In this document: one piece after another, positions 45,187 through 56,280 of the stretch
Numbering within the stretch: position 1 is the first letter of the stretch
Layout of the letters: each line of letters opens with the position of its first letter
Assembly: GCA_963576475.1 (NCBI GenBank)
Contig: OY754974.1
Coordinates: 6,682,974-6,746,973, forward strand
From: Molanna angustata
Lineage: Eukaryota > Arthropoda > Insecta > Trichoptera > Molannidae
Length of the DNA: 64,000 nt
Direction of reading: 5' to 3'
Made by a program: the position numbers and the translations under genes
The notes under the pieces: generated by a model
What the model was told of the DNA's origin: nothing
The model's database searches: none
The model's input: the letters and a program-made list of their open reading frames with translations, nothing else

Positions 45187-46310
45187 CAACTTTCTTTTGC
45201 ACTGTTGGTACAAGGGTCAATTGAGTTAATTGGAAAATGTAAATCTCTTACAACTGACCAGTATTTCCAACGCAGAGAAACAAATTACATACTCAAATAG
45301 GTTTCTTCTCAGCTAGAAATCGAAATCAATTGTTCACACAAATTAATAATCGTAGAGAGACACAGCGTGATTGTAGGTACTTGACCGTCTAATTATGTCA
45401 ATTTCGTACGATAATGTGTATTTTTTATCAGACAATCACACAACAACTTTCTAAATCGATGAACTAAGTATAATGTAATATTATTAACGCGTCAGTTTGG
45501 TACAGAGAATCAGGAATCTGTATGTTGAAAAATGATTTTCTCTCACGGAGGTAGAAGTTGTTATTATTGTTCCACATCTCGGACATAATATCTGTTTTTA
45601 GCAAACGAAATGTATACAATCATGTTATCTTAAATACTATCGCAAATTTCAATTCTTCGAGCGTCAGTATATACATATTATAAATATAACCTCTGGTTAG
45701 TAATCACTAAATGATCGCTTTAAGTATATGTGTTAAAAGATTTGGAACATGAAAATCACGATATAAAGCGAGAGTAAATACCGCATTAATACATGGTGGG
45801 TATATGATGTATATGGGTGGATATATGAGTATTGCCAGCTATAATGAGTCTTCACTGGACTTGTGTTTTTAAGACTTGTTTTTGATATTATTATATTCGT
45901 TAAAACAAATATCCAAAAATGATACGAAGTAAACTAGTACAGATTGATTGTAGCATGATGCAGCAGACACCTTGACCTTCATTTCGCTCTTTGTCCTTCT
46001 ACAGATTTATCTCTAATCAAAATCCTCTATACACTACTATAATATATTATTTTATTATTACTTTGAAGTTCTGTGTCTTTTTTATTCTATTTTATTTAAT
46101 AACGTTTATTGATCATTTATTTTTTATTTTTGAATAGTTGTTTTGGCGAACGTTTATTATATTATTTTGTACATTATTTGCTGTCGCTGTTTTCTATACA
46201 AAACAAATAAATAAATTATTGGTAATATATTGACATTGGGCATTATTTTATCTAAGTTGGGACAGTAAGGGAAAAACATATTACATCACTCATGAGCGGG
46301 ATATATTATG
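45187..46310. other. AT-rich intergenic stretch
   Basis: No gene recognised. Confidence 0.5.
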
Positions 46311-46395
46311 TATTATGTATTTTTTTTTAACATGTCTACGTAGGGGACGCCAACTATAAGGATTTGGTTCCATTTTAATCTTCCGAAGAAGCGCA

Positions 46396-46880
46396 CTACG
46401 TAGCGTTGGGAGGGGTTTGCAATCTAGAAAAGAGTTTATTAATTCGAATTTTAAAAAGACCCAGGTTGTACGAAGATGGAAACACAGAATTCGGAAGATC
46501 GTTCCACAGTCGGGCTGCTGTATTAATAAAGGAGTTCGAGAAGCGACTTGATTGAATATGTTGAAGGTCCACTGTGAATGGATGCTGCGATTGAGTGAAG
46601 CGAGTGACTCTGTTGCGAGTGGGTGGAGGAGGGACCAAAGATGCAAGTTCTTCTGAGCAATTCCCGTGGTAGTATCTATAGAATAAACTTAAAATACCGA
46701 CTCTGCGTCTGTGTTCTAGTGATTGCAATCCATCAGTCAGTGATGGATCATCAATCAGACGTATAGCACGCCTTTGGACAGCGTCGAGGGTATTCAGTAG
46801 GTATTGGGGGCGCCACTCCAGAGGTGACTGCCATATTCAATAATTGGACGTATTTGCGCTTTGTAGAGTATACAGATCTG
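46396..46880 (-). pseudogene. LINE ORF2 C-terminal part, frameshifted
   Basis: Minus strand. YGSHLWSGAPQYLLNTLDAV and QRRAIRLIDDPSLTDGLQ lead into the open frame 46728-46396: SLEHRRRVGILSLFYRYYHG, CSEELASLVPPPPTRNRVTR, FSNSFINTAARLWNDLPNSV, FKIRINKLFSRLQ and stop. This is the typical end of insect Jockey-like ORF2 (LW-GAP--------D--QR-A-R, RR----L---YR-YHG-CS-EL, R-W--LP--VFP). It follows the RT block and completes the element. Confidence 0.88.
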
Positions 46881-46944
46881 GGTCTTAGTAAAATATCTGC
46901 GCGCTCTATATAGTACGCTCAATTTTTTGGAGGCGAGTTTCACC

Positions 46945-48003
46945 TTAGCTTCGATGGAGCCCTTGTAGTGTAATTGGTTCGTTATAGATACTCCAAGCAG
47001 GTCGATAGAGCTGCTTGGAGTATCTATAACGAACGGTAACGGTAAAAACGGTAACGGTATCTTTCAACGGTAGGGTGCTTCCGTTGAAAGACACTTGCAA
47101 TTCATTGGGGTTTCTCTTCGCAGAAATTAGACAGGATTGGGTTTTTGAGACGTTAAATGAAACAAGATTTCTTTCACCCCAGGTATTGATTGAGTGGAGG
47201 TAGCTATTTATTTTTTGATGAAGGTCTTTCCGGGCTTCTGATATTTCACTCTGTTTAGGAGGTTTGTCAAAAGAGAAATTGTCATGGACTGTGCTGTCAT
47301 CAGCGTAACAGCGTAAGAGCAAGTCATTAATATGTAGGAGGAATAGGGTTGGAGATAGAATGGACCCTTGAGGGACTCCCGCATTAATGGAATGGGGAGA
47401 AGAAGAGCAACCGTCCACTACAGTTATGACTTCGCGATCTTTTAAGAAATTCGCAATCCAAGTACACAGAGACTGGGGTAGTCCATAAGAAGGGAGTTTC
47501 ATTAAGAGACCTCGGTGCCAAACCCGGTCGAAAGCTTTAGAGATGTCAAGGGCGACAGTTTGAGCTTCTCCAAAGCGTTCCATAACTCGACCCTAAACGG
47601 ATGTCACATACGTGATTAGATCGCCACAAGATCGATTTCCACGAAATCCATATTGGCGGTCGCTTAAAATTTTGTTTGCTTCGAGGTATGTGATCAACTT
47701 GGTGTTTAGTACCCTTTCCATTATTTTGGAGAGTACAGAAGTAATAGCGATGGGTCGGTAGTTAGATGGGTTGGAGCGATCACCTTTTTTGGGAATTGGG
47801 TGGATGACCGCTTTTTTCCAGTCACATGGGACAATACCAGTTTTAAACGAGAGTTTGAAGAGTTTAGTGAGAACTGGGGCTAGTTCGGCGGAGCATTTTT
47901 TTAACACAAGAACGGGAATTCCATCTGGTCCATTAGCTTTGTTAACATCCAACCCTCGGATGGCGAGTAAAACCTCAGAGAAGTTAATCCTTACTTCTTT
48001 CAT
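46945..48003 (-). pseudogene. reverse transcriptase (LINE ORF2) remnant
   Basis: Two open blocks in the same frame (48003-47593, 47583-46945) are separated by one stop codon (TAG, complement at 47590-47592). Block 1 has NKANGPDGIPVLVLKKC, HPIPKKGDRSNPSNYRPIAI and DRQYGFRGNRSCGDL, the fingers region. Block 2 has VALDISKAFDRVWHRGLL (motif A aspartate), GVPQGSILSPTLFLLHINDL (motif B), YADD (motif C, catalytic pair intact) and SFNVSKTQ. The catalytic residues are present, but the ORF is broken, so it is inactive. The last residues of block 2, after LPLKD, are out of frame because of a local inverted duplication. Confidence 0.92.
46977..47034. repeat. perfect 24-bp inverted repeat inside the RT remnant
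   Basis: Arms 46977-47000 (GTTCGTTATAGATACTCCAAGCAG minus first bases) and 47011-47034 are exact reverse complements with a 10-base loop GTCGATAGAG. The 46.98-47.01 arm in the minus sense codes the family-typical SIDLLGVSITNQ, so the 47.01-47.03 arm is the extra, inverted copy. Next to it (47031-47065) GGTAACGGTA is repeated three times. Confidence 0.92.
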
Positions 48004-48335
48004 TTTAAAACCACAATGTGGAACTGGTTGAGGAGTTTTTCCTACGTCGTCAAGGGTTGAGTTATCTGCAAATAATTTACCGAGAAGATTAGCTTTGCGG
48101 TGGCAGAGTTAGCAATGGATCCGTCATGGTTCGTTAAAGGTGGAAATGAAGATGTGCAAAAGTTCTGACCTATGGAGGTTGACAATGACCAGAATCTTCG
48201 GCTACCGTTAGGACATGAGGAGAGTTTTTGACTTATATGTTGGTCATGGAGTTTTTTTAGCCTGATTAATGTTTTTTTTACAATCCTTTGTCATCTTGTT
48301 GTATGCTTTCTTGTTTGACGGGGATTGAAGTTTTT

Positions 48336-48495
48336 AAGTATGTATGTATGTTATCTGCACTTCACCAAAAAATAGGTCTGGTGATATTTTAACTGAACTT
48401 TTGTAATTGGTAACTAAATTTGTATTTTGTAACTATACGGTTTAGTTGTGTTCACAAAACATATGGTTACAAGTAATCAATTGTTTAATGTAATC
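48336..48495. other. short intergenic stretch
   Basis: GTATGTATGTATG at 48338-48350 directly abuts the 5' truncation point of the LINE; it may be the tail of an older element or part of the target. Confidence 0.4.
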
Positions 48496-48498
48496 ACA

Positions 48499-48675
48499 TT
48501 TTTTTGTAAAGAATGAATATGTCCTCGTAACAAGAATGTATATATTATGCTCATACTTTCCATAAATTCAGCATGTGCTTGTCCTATTGGTGAAGGAAAT
48601 CGTTCGTGGCAGGTTCGAACTCGCGACCACTGGATTAGTAACCCAGCGCGCTAACCGCTCTGCTACCACCCATCT
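48499..48675 (-). mobile_element. SINE family C, full length
   Basis: T-rich tail complement, GAATGAATATGTCCTCGTAA, GCATGTGCTTGTCCTATTGG, B box GTTCGAACTCGCGACCACTG and A box GCGCGCTAACCGCTCTGCTA. Same plan as 3926-4110. Confidence 0.88.
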
Positions 48676-49795
48676 GAATTTGGTTACAATTAACAAAAAA
48701 TAATCTGTGTAATTAAACAGAGTTTTTATAATTATATAAACAAAAAAATGCTTTCTTGCTGATTCGTTTCTTTATTCCTTACACTGTACTAATTGTGTTT
48801 AAAATGTGAAAATCATAATAATTTTATTATCACTATTAATTTTATACCTGTAAATGTGTTGCATTTGAATACTATCAAAATATCATTTAAATAGTAAAAA
48901 CCTAATATTCCATTCAACTTCTGATAATGTACAGAGTTATTTTGATGTTGCCTAAATTTATCTGTAGGTAAGCCAAAACACTCTTGTAAGTATCTCAATT
49001 GGTAAGGTGTTACATTCCACATATCTCTGTGTCATAATTACACGTTTAAATGAAAACAATTAATTATATATGCCGCTCAGTTGTCTTAATACCAAATAAT
49101 CTTAAGACAATATATGCCAAGGTCTCTGGGTCCATCAATTATATTTTCGCCAAAAACACAGAGAATCAACACCGAGTAATTAGTGTCTTAATGTTTTGAC
49201 CAAGATCATGTCATTAAAATGAATCGCAAAGATGTCTGTTAATGAATGAAACGTGTAATTGAGTTAGGCAAAAAAAATGAAAAGATTAAGACATTCATTT
49301 GTTTCATAAATTATTGTGAAATAATTCGTTAGACGTCTACGGGCGCTTTTGATGTTTGGACATTTTTCAATTTCGATTTCATAATTTTTTTTAAACATAC
49401 CTACCTATTTCTTAATTAAGAAAGATTGAGGGACGAATCAACAAAACGTAGCAAGATAAAATTTAATGTACCTTTACCTTTTGGTGTGCTGAGTATCGAA
49501 TTTAGTGCCGAGAATGTTTTATAGATAAGGCCCTAAGTCTTCGAAGCTCTGCATAACTTGACTACTTCCTACATCCATGATTTGTGTCTACAAAAATTTG
49601 TGCTATCAGAAAGACTTTTAATACCTATTTATTTAGATCTTCAGGATCATAGATTCCAAACTACCCAAGGGAACTGGATAAATCCAATAAATTGTCTTAC
49701 AATGATCTTGGTATCGGTGTAAGCGGACCTATCCAGTGGAATAAACCACTTGAAGATTCTTAAATTCAAGAGTCTTGAATCTTTTTATCTTATTA
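48676..49795. other. AT-rich intergenic stretch
   Basis: No supported gene; the frame at 48813 (69 codons) is unrecognised. A weak inverted word TCTTAATTAAGA occurs near 49410. Confidence 0.5.
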
Positions 49796-49800
49796 TTAAA

Positions 49801-49840
49801 AAATAATATTTATATGAAGAAATTCATATAAATATTATTT
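49801..49840. repeat. perfect 18-bp hairpin
   Basis: AAATAATATTTATATGAA and its exact complement are separated by GAAA. AT-only hairpin immediately upstream of an RT tail fragment. Confidence 0.9.
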
Positions 49841-49855
49841 TTTTATTTGCAGGAC

Positions 49856-49990
49856 GCTGAGTGCCCGGCAAAATGATGAAGTTCTGGTTACGCAATGTGA
49901 GGGAGGGAACCGGCATCCAAAGCGTGGAGGAGCTGCCTCAGGGGGCGCAAGTCTGATAGAAAATCACTGAAATCGTCGGAATCTTTGGGG
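49856..49990 (+). mobile_element. non-LTR C-terminal fragment (10.4-kb family)
   Basis: Plus strand: KMMKFWLRNVREGTGIQSVE, ELPQGAQV parallels SWLRKIREWTGIRDVGELFR at 10.48 kb. Short and 3' decayed. Confidence 0.6.
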
Positions 49991-51006
49991 TAGGTACCCA
50001 AAAGGGGGCACGGTGAAAAGGATTTTTTTTTCTCTAATTACCTACCGGTACAGAGTCAAATTAGAATCGGTAAGTCAAGTCACCGGTACAGAGGTTAAAT
50101 GAATTAGCTACTATATAAAAAAGCACGGTGATCTATATTGCTAAAAGTATACGCTTCATTTTATGTGCATTGAATTGAGTTTTTAGAAGATAGGTCCTTA
50201 TATAAGTCTAGCATTGGATTAGATTTTATACTAGGGAATAAAAAAAGGCAATTAAAACTGTTTATCGGATAAATAAAGAGGAAAGTAAGGAATTAAGAGT
50301 CTAATTAGATTAAATTTAGTAATTAACTTTTTAAACATTTTCTTCCTTAACGTTAGTAGGGGAAACTTTGCGTATTACACGTAAATTATAGAGGTTTTAT
50401 TTTTTTTATTTTCATTGTGTAACGGGATACAATGTTCATTGGTGGATCTTTATTTTGTTAATAAAAACGTAGGACGAATTCCCTGAAGATATTAAATAAG
50501 AGTATTTTTTTCGGCCAAATATATTATACGTTTTTTGACTCATTAACGTTAGCTGACGTAATAGTGATAAATATAATAAAAAAGCGCCTCGCTATTTCCA
50601 CCACCTCCCATTCTCTGAAGACCAATATAATTCTAAAGATGAAGACTTCCTCTGATCATATTTACCTTTTAAATTGTTCCGAAAATTCATTATTATATGA
50701 GACATATGAAATAAGTACGTTGATGTCGATTTTAACGTTGTACATATCAATTGACATTTTTTCTCATTTCCTTTTCCTTTATTTCAGTTATTTTACTGTG
50801 GTATAATTGTTTTCTATTTAAAAAATATTCTAGGGCTTTCTATCCTAACTACATATTTTAAATACATGGATTTTATTGAAAATAGTTAGGAAAGAATAGA
50901 GTCAGTAAGCTCGTTAATTCAAATAAAATTAAAATGTGGTAATTATATTTAAAGATATGTTAACTAAAAAAACTTTATCTGTCAAATAGTTCCTAGATAT
51001 TCCTTC
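49991..51006. other. AT-rich intergenic stretch
   Basis: Nothing recognised. A small direct repeat ACCGGTACAGAG(T/G)(C/T)(A/T)AA occurs at about 50042 and 50082. Confidence 0.5.
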
Positions 51007-51008
51007 TA

Positions 51009-51570
51009 CAGGATGTCTCAAAATAAAGTTTATATTTAGAGGATCGATTAAAAAAAAATTAAGCCGTGTATCGAAAAAATGTTTATCAATTATTAAAGTA
51101 CACAATTTGGGAATTTGTTTCTTAAAAATAATATCGTCCAAATTTAAACCCTCGCGTTCGCAGCACTCGTTAAATCGAACATTAAAATTAATTATGACAG
51201 CTCGACAGGTGGACTCAGTGATGGTTTCCATTTCGTGACGGATATTTTCCTTTAAATGCACCAAGGAAGTCGGTTTACTAGCGTAAACTCTAGATTTAAG
51301 ATAACCCCATAGAAAAAAGTCCATAGGGGTTAAATCAGGACTGCGTGGAGGCCAATTTATGTCACCTATCCTGGAGATCAATTTGCCTGGGAAAATTTCA
51401 CGAACTCTCGGCAGAGATGTATTGGACGTGTGTGACGTTGCTCCATTCTGCTGGAACCATGTTCTTTGGTTATAGCCAGGAAAGTTTTGCAGTTCAGGCA
51501 CCAAGAAGTCGTCTAACATCTCCACATAACGCTCTGAATACAAATATAAACTTTCTTTTGAGACACCTTG
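51009..51570 (-). mobile_element. mariner/Tc1-superfamily miniature element
   Basis: TA at 51007-51008 and 51571-51572 flank 28-bp inverted ends (51009-51036 and 51543-51570) that agree at 25 of 28 positions and share GTGTCTCAAAA/GTCTCAAAAT and AAAGTTTATATT. Between them lies only the C-terminal half of a transposase. Full elements of this group are about 1.3 kb, so the internal deletion removed about half. TA target duplication and terminal repeats of this type are diagnostic. Confidence 0.92.
51040..51543 (-). pseudogene. DDE transposase C-terminal half, catalytic Asp changed
   Basis: Minus frame starting at 51543: MYSERYVEMLDDFLVPELQN, then RTWFQQNGATSHTSNTSLPR, REIFPGKLISRIGDINWPPR, SPDLTPMDFFLWGYLKSRVY, then a helical C-terminus ending in the terminal repeat (about residue 168). 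Family members read WFQQDGA at the second catalytic position; here it is WFQQNGA (Asp to Asn, codon AAT). The last catalytic Asp in TPMDFF is kept. The first catalytic Asp and the HTH DNA-binding domain are deleted. Although the frame is open, it cannot be an active enzyme. Confidence 0.9.
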
Positions 51571-51799
51571 TATATCATAACTCTTTATTTTCCTCTCCTT
51601 GTTTTTTTTTCTTTATTTCTCACTAAATAGCTACTATTGTACCAATATTACTTTAGAGATTTTACTTTGCTCGGGTTGGTTGTAAAAAATTGCCTTAAGG
51701 CTTTTGTGGGTTTGTACACAACATATCTAAATAAATAAATAATAGCAACACTAAAATTTGCCAACATAAAGTTATGAACGTTTGTTTAATTCAAAATAA

Positions 51800-53982
51800 A
51801 TAAATAATTGATTTTCATAATCCCTTTTCATCCATGGTCGAGTCATCATTCGTTTTTATCTGCGTCTCAGGGATAACTTCTGTGGGAATACTCATACATA
51901 TATCTATCCAAATTTTACGTACAAGTCTGTTGTTTAACATAATCTAATTCATTCGTCACATAATATATTTCTATTCACGATTGTTGTAAGAAATTTCCCT
52001 GATAATCCCTATTCATCCGGGGTCGAGTCATCAGTTGTTTTGATCTGCGACTCTGGGATTACTTCTGTGGGAATACTCATCTATCTATCCAACTTTTACG
52101 TACAAGTCTGTTGTTTAACATAATCTAATTTATTCGTCACATATATTTCTATTCATGATTGTTGTAAGAAATTTCCCTTATAATCCCTATTCATCCGGGG
52201 TCGAGTCATCAGATGTTTTTATCTGCGACTCTGGGATGACTTCTGTGGGAATACTCATATATCTATCCAACTTTTACGTACAAGTCTGTTGTTTAACATA
52301 ATCTTATTCATTCGTCACATAATATATTTCTATTCATGATTGTTGTAAGAAATTTCCCTAATAATCCCTATTCATCCGGGGTCGAGTCATCAGTTGTTTT
52401 GATCTGCGACTCTGGGATGACTTCTGTGGGAATACTCATATATCTATCCAACTTTTACGTACAAGTCTGTTGTTTAACATAATCTTATTCATTCGTCACA
52501 TAATATATTTCTATTCATGATTGTTGTAAGAAATTTCCCTAATAATCCCTATTCATCCGGGGTCGAGTCATCAGATGTTTTGATCTGCGACTCTGGGATG
52601 ACTTCTGTGGGAATACTCATATATCTATCCAACTTTTACGTACAAGTCTGTTGTTTAACATAATCTAATTCATTCGTCACATAATATATTTCTATTCATG
52701 ATTGTTGTAAGAAATTTCCCTAATAATCCCTATTCATCCGGGGTCGAGTCATCAGTTGTTTTGATCTGCGACTCTGGGATGACTTCTGTGGGAATACTCA
52801 TATATCTATCCAACTTTTACGTACAAGTCTGTTGTTTAACATAATCTTATTCATTCGTCACATAATATATTTCTATTCATGATTGTTGTAAGAAATTTCC
52901 CTAATAATCCCTATTCATCCGGGGTCGAGTCATCAGATGTTTTGATCTGCGACTCTGGGATGACTTCTGTGGGAATACTTATCTATCTATCCAACTTTTA
53001 CGTACAAGTCTGTTGTTTAACATAATCTTATTCATTCGTCACATAATATATTTCTATTCATGATTGTTGTAAGAAATTTCCCTAATAATCCCTATTCATC
53101 CGGGGTCGAGTCATCAGATGTTTTGATCTGCGACTCTGGGATGACTTCTGTGGGAATACTCATCTATCTATCCAACTTTTTCGTACAAGTCTGTTGTTTA
53201 ACATAATCTTATTCATTCGTCACATAATATATTTCTATTCATGATTGTTGTAAGAAATTTCCCTGATAATCCCTATTCATCCGGGGTCGAGTCATCAGTT
53301 GTTTTGATCTGCGACTCTGGGATGACTTCTGTGGGAATACTCATATATCTATCCAACTTTTACGTACAAGTCTGTTGTTTAACATAATCTTATTCATTCG
53401 TCACATAATATATTTCTATTCATGATTGTTGTAAGAAATTTCCCTAATAATCCCTATTCATCCGGGGTCGAGTCATCAGATGTTTTGATCTGCGACTCTG
53501 GGATGACTTCTGTGGGAATACTCATCTATCTATCCAACTTTTACGTACAAGTCTGTTGTTTAGCATAATCTTATTCATTCGTCACATAATATATTTCTAT
53601 TCATGATTGTTGTAAGAAATTTCCCTAATAATCCCTATTCATCCGGGGTCGAGTCATCAGATGTTTTGATCTGCGACTCTGGGATGACTTCTGTGGGAAT
53701 ACTCATCTATCTATCCAACTTTTACGTACAAGTCTGTTGTTTAACATAATCTAATTCATTCGTCACATAATATATTTCTATTCATGATTGTTGTAAGAAA
53801 TTTCCCTAATAATCCCTATTCATCCGGGGTCGAGTCATCAGTTGTTTTGATCTGCGACTCTGGGATGACTTCTGTGGGAATACTCATCTATCTATCCAAC
53901 TTTTACGTACAAGTCTGTTGTTTTACATAATCTTACTTTCGTCACAGATATTTCTATTCATGATTGTTGTAAGAAATTTCCA
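51800..53982. repeat. 181-bp tandem satellite, 12 units
   Basis: The word ATTCATCCGGGGTCGAGTCA starts at 52011, 52189, 52370, 52551, 52732, 52913, 53094, 53275, 53456, 53637 and 53818, with a diverged first unit at 51827. Spacing is 178 once, then 181 in all later steps. Units hold GATCTGCGACTCTGGGATGA, CTTCTGTGGGAATACTCAT, ACGTACAAGTCTGTTGTTTA and TATTCATGATTGTTGTAAGA. Inner units differ at only a few positions. Edge units are more diverged, the usual pattern of unequal exchange. No ORF of note. Confidence 0.97.
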
Positions 53983-54450
53983 ATCTGCGTGGATAGATTA
54001 TAATTATCAAAAAAATAATTATCCAATGATTTAAATTACGTTCTTAAATTCGCATGCAAATTATCTTAACAAGTATGTTGTTAGTTCATTATAATACAGA
54101 CTATATCCAAACATTTAACGAAAAGTGAAAGGGAATTCCTAGATTGTTAGTCGTGAAGTGCTTACCGGATTATGTATTACTGCCTACACAATAACAACAC
54201 TTATTATACTTATTATATACAATACATATAATGTACCTACTATGTAACATACAATAGCCAATTCAAATAGATCAAGGTAGATTTATAGAGTATAGTCAAG
54301 AAACATTGAAATATGTAGCTATTATATAGGCTATGTTTTTAAACTACATAATATATTCAAACGCTTGAAAAATCCACGTGGTACGAATTCTCGTATAGAA
54401 TATATGTACATATTTGATCTAAGCGTATGTATGGAATTTACATTTATAAT
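53983..54450. other. AT-rich intergenic stretch
   Basis: Nothing recognised. Confidence 0.5.
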
Positions 54451-54454
54451 ATTT

Positions 54455-54525
54455 TTTTACTCCTCACTAACCCTAGGGGATATAGTGGGGAGTTGTGAAT
54501 TGAAATTTTTGAGGTTATTTTTTTA
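54455..54525 (-). repeat. dispersed repeat R, end fragment
   Basis: TTACTCCTCACTAACCCTAG, GGGATATAGTGGGGAGTTGT and GAATTGAAATTTTTGAGG are the complement of the right end of repeat R at 45120-45186 and 6085-6160. Confidence 0.7.
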
Positions 54526-54539
54526 TTGCGGGTGAGCCT

Positions 54540-54573
54540 ATTCGCCTACTGACATGGTAGTCAGTAGGCGAAT
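54540..54573. repeat. perfect 14-bp hairpin
   Basis: ATTCGCCTACTGAC and its exact complement with loop ATGGTA. Sits just after the repeat R end fragment. Confidence 0.88.
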
Positions 54574-54620
54574 TTGTTCACCAATTATCTAGGGAAATCC
54601 CAGTATTATGTTAGATGGGT

Positions 54621-54740
54621 CTATATGGGTGGTGGCAGAGCGGTTAGCGCGCTGGGTTTGTAATCCAGATTTCGTTCCCCTATAGCACAAGCATTATGAT
54701 TAATTTGGGGAATGTTTGAGGATGTTATCATAGTTCTGAC
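54621..54740 (+). mobile_element. SINE family C with internal deletion
   Basis: A-box head GGTGGCAGAGCGGTTAGCGC and GCTGGGTTTGTAATCCAG are followed directly by ATTTCGTTCCCCTATAGCAC, AAGCATTATGATTAATTTGG and GGAATGTTTGAGGATG. The segment with the B box, present in other copies, is missing, so this copy lacks a complete pol III promoter. Confidence 0.8.
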
Positions 54741-55595
54741 GAATGAAGAAAGTAAATAAAGACACAGTTAAAATGACTTGAAAGTGTAATCATGTTACTT
54801 TAAATATTGTATTACTAAGTTTATTTATTTATTTATTCTTGTTGACAAATTCACAGAATATAATTTTCAATTGTATACATTATTATTTAAATATAAATAT
54901 ATTCCAATTAAGAATTTGTTCGTGAAATATTACATACATAGGTACATTATAATATATCAAGCTTGGTAAGAACAACAAAATAATAAACATATGAATTTAT
55001 ATGAGTAAAAAATGTAGGTACCTACTTAATATGTTATTCATCTCAATTAATTAGATATTAGTCACCAGTCTTAAAATCTTGGGTTCAGTTCCCGAAAAAA
55101 AACATATTTTTTGACTTTGTTTCACACGAAAAATAGCCATAAATAAATTATGCGATGATCTCAGCTTCATTGCATCATGGTCCATCAGTACTTGACTTGC
55201 CTCAATTTCAGATGATTATTTTTATTATTATTATTATGAGCTGTCAATTTTAATCCACATACGCCAACTCAACATCTTTTCCGTTTTGAAATAGCAGACG
55301 AATTTGCCGTCAACTTTAATTCATTTCCTTGAGGAATATAATTTAATAGATATATTCATATCTTGTCATAGATACGGCGCCTTAGTATTAGAAGTTTGAG
55401 TTTTTTTTCAGATATCTTGGTCACTTATGCAAATATTTTAGTATACCTATGCAAAAAAAAACATTAAATGTCACACTTATCCTAAGAGAGCATGTCAGGA
55501 TTTTTGACTTACGAAAACATGATTAGCATGTACACAAAATAGTTTATACCATAAAAGTCATAAATATTTAAAATAATTTCCCACTAACATAAAAG
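54741..55595. other. AT-rich intergenic stretch
   Basis: A (TTTA)n tract at 54820-54838 may be the tail complement of a lost LINE. A B-box-like CTTGGGTTCAGTTCCCG at about 55078-55094 is probably a SINE relic. No gene. Confidence 0.5.
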
Positions 55596-55599
55596 AAAC

Positions 55600-55800
55600 C
55601 ACAAGTCACCTTTCGTAGGCTAGGTGCTGAATACATAATTAAAAACTATTAATGTTCTCAATAGTTTTACATGATGTTTTTATAATATTATGTCATAATC
55701 TTACTATAATTATTTATTTCAAAATGTTTTATTTTTAACTAGATGCATTAATTTTTATATATAATTTTTCATTCAAATAAATATCACTACTACTACCTAC
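55600..55800. repeat. unoccupied paralogue of the 3.5-4.2 kb locus
   Basis: CCACAAGTCACCTTTCGTAG, GCTAGGTGCTGAATAC, ACTATTAATGTTCTCAATAG, TTATGTCATAATCTTACTAT and ACTAGATGCATTAATTTTTA align with 3510-4200 without the SINEs there. The two copies differ at many bases, so the duplication is old. Confidence 0.85.
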
Positions 55801-55894
55801 TACTTATCAAAACCCCAATACATAAAGATCTGAAGTCGATGAGAGTAAATCTTTTATTCACAATCGATGATTGTTCTTTTTAGACCACGGTACC

Positions 55895-56280
55895 AGAATT
55901 GTTCTTCTTCTTCTTCGTTTAGTAGACTTAATTGGTCTATTATTTAGAATTTATGCTTCCTGGGATGACGAAGTCCAAATATCCTTCCATCTCATGGGTA
56001 GTCTTCCGGGTAGACGGCGACCAAAGAGGATTTCATTTGCTGCTATATACGCAAGTCTCACTGTCCATTCTGGCTATGTGGTGCCTCGAATGTCTTCTTC
56101 TGGATGTACTCCACCGAACGATGTCCTCTATTTCACATGTTTTCCTCATTTCAACACTACGAACACGATCACGGAGAGTTTTTCCTGTGACTGGCCTTAG
56201 AACCTTCATTTTCGTTGTCCTCAGGAGCCCTTTGATTCGTACAGTGTCTGCTCGCGTTTCCACATCATACCTCATGATAA
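55895..56280 (-). mobile_element. non-LTR RT C-terminal fragment (32.6-kb family)
   Basis: Minus frame 56275-56033: YDVETRADTVRIKGLLRTTK, MKVLRPVTGKTLRDRVRSVE, MRKTCEIEDIVRWSTSRRRH, SRHHIARM. Aligns block for block with 32.59-32.81 kb. GTTCTTCTTCTTCTTCG at 55899-55915 is the complement of the same (GAA)n tail. 5' truncated near the start of the ETRADT block, at nearly the same place as the 32.6-kb and 34.9-kb copies. Confidence 0.82.

Larger units (their letters stand above)
46318..48335 (-). mobile_element. Jockey/CR1-like LINE, 5' truncated
   Basis: Minus-strand element with about 2 kb of ORF2. Order from the 5' side: linker before the RT (48.3-48.0 kb, SSCPNGSRRFWSL), RT domain (48.0-46.95 kb), thumb/C-terminal part (46.95-46.4 kb) and an A9 tract at 46320-46329 (T run on plus) that probably marks the tail. 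The endonuclease domain is missing. Known family behaviour: the endonuclease nicks DNA and the RT copies the element RNA. Disabled by one in-frame stop, an inverted duplication near 47.0 kb and frameshifts. Confidence 0.88.

Noticed and set aside
46945..48003. Domesticated reverse transcriptase
   Set aside because: Catalytic YADD is intact, but an in-frame stop, an inverted duplication and frameshifts plus loss of the endonuclease fit ordinary decay.
51040..51543. Active transposase gene
   Set aside because: N-terminal DNA-binding half and the first catalytic Asp are deleted and the second catalytic Asp is Asn.
51800..53982. CRISPR array
   Set aside because: Units are 181 bp, similar along their whole length with no unique spacers, in eukaryotic DNA; it is a satellite.
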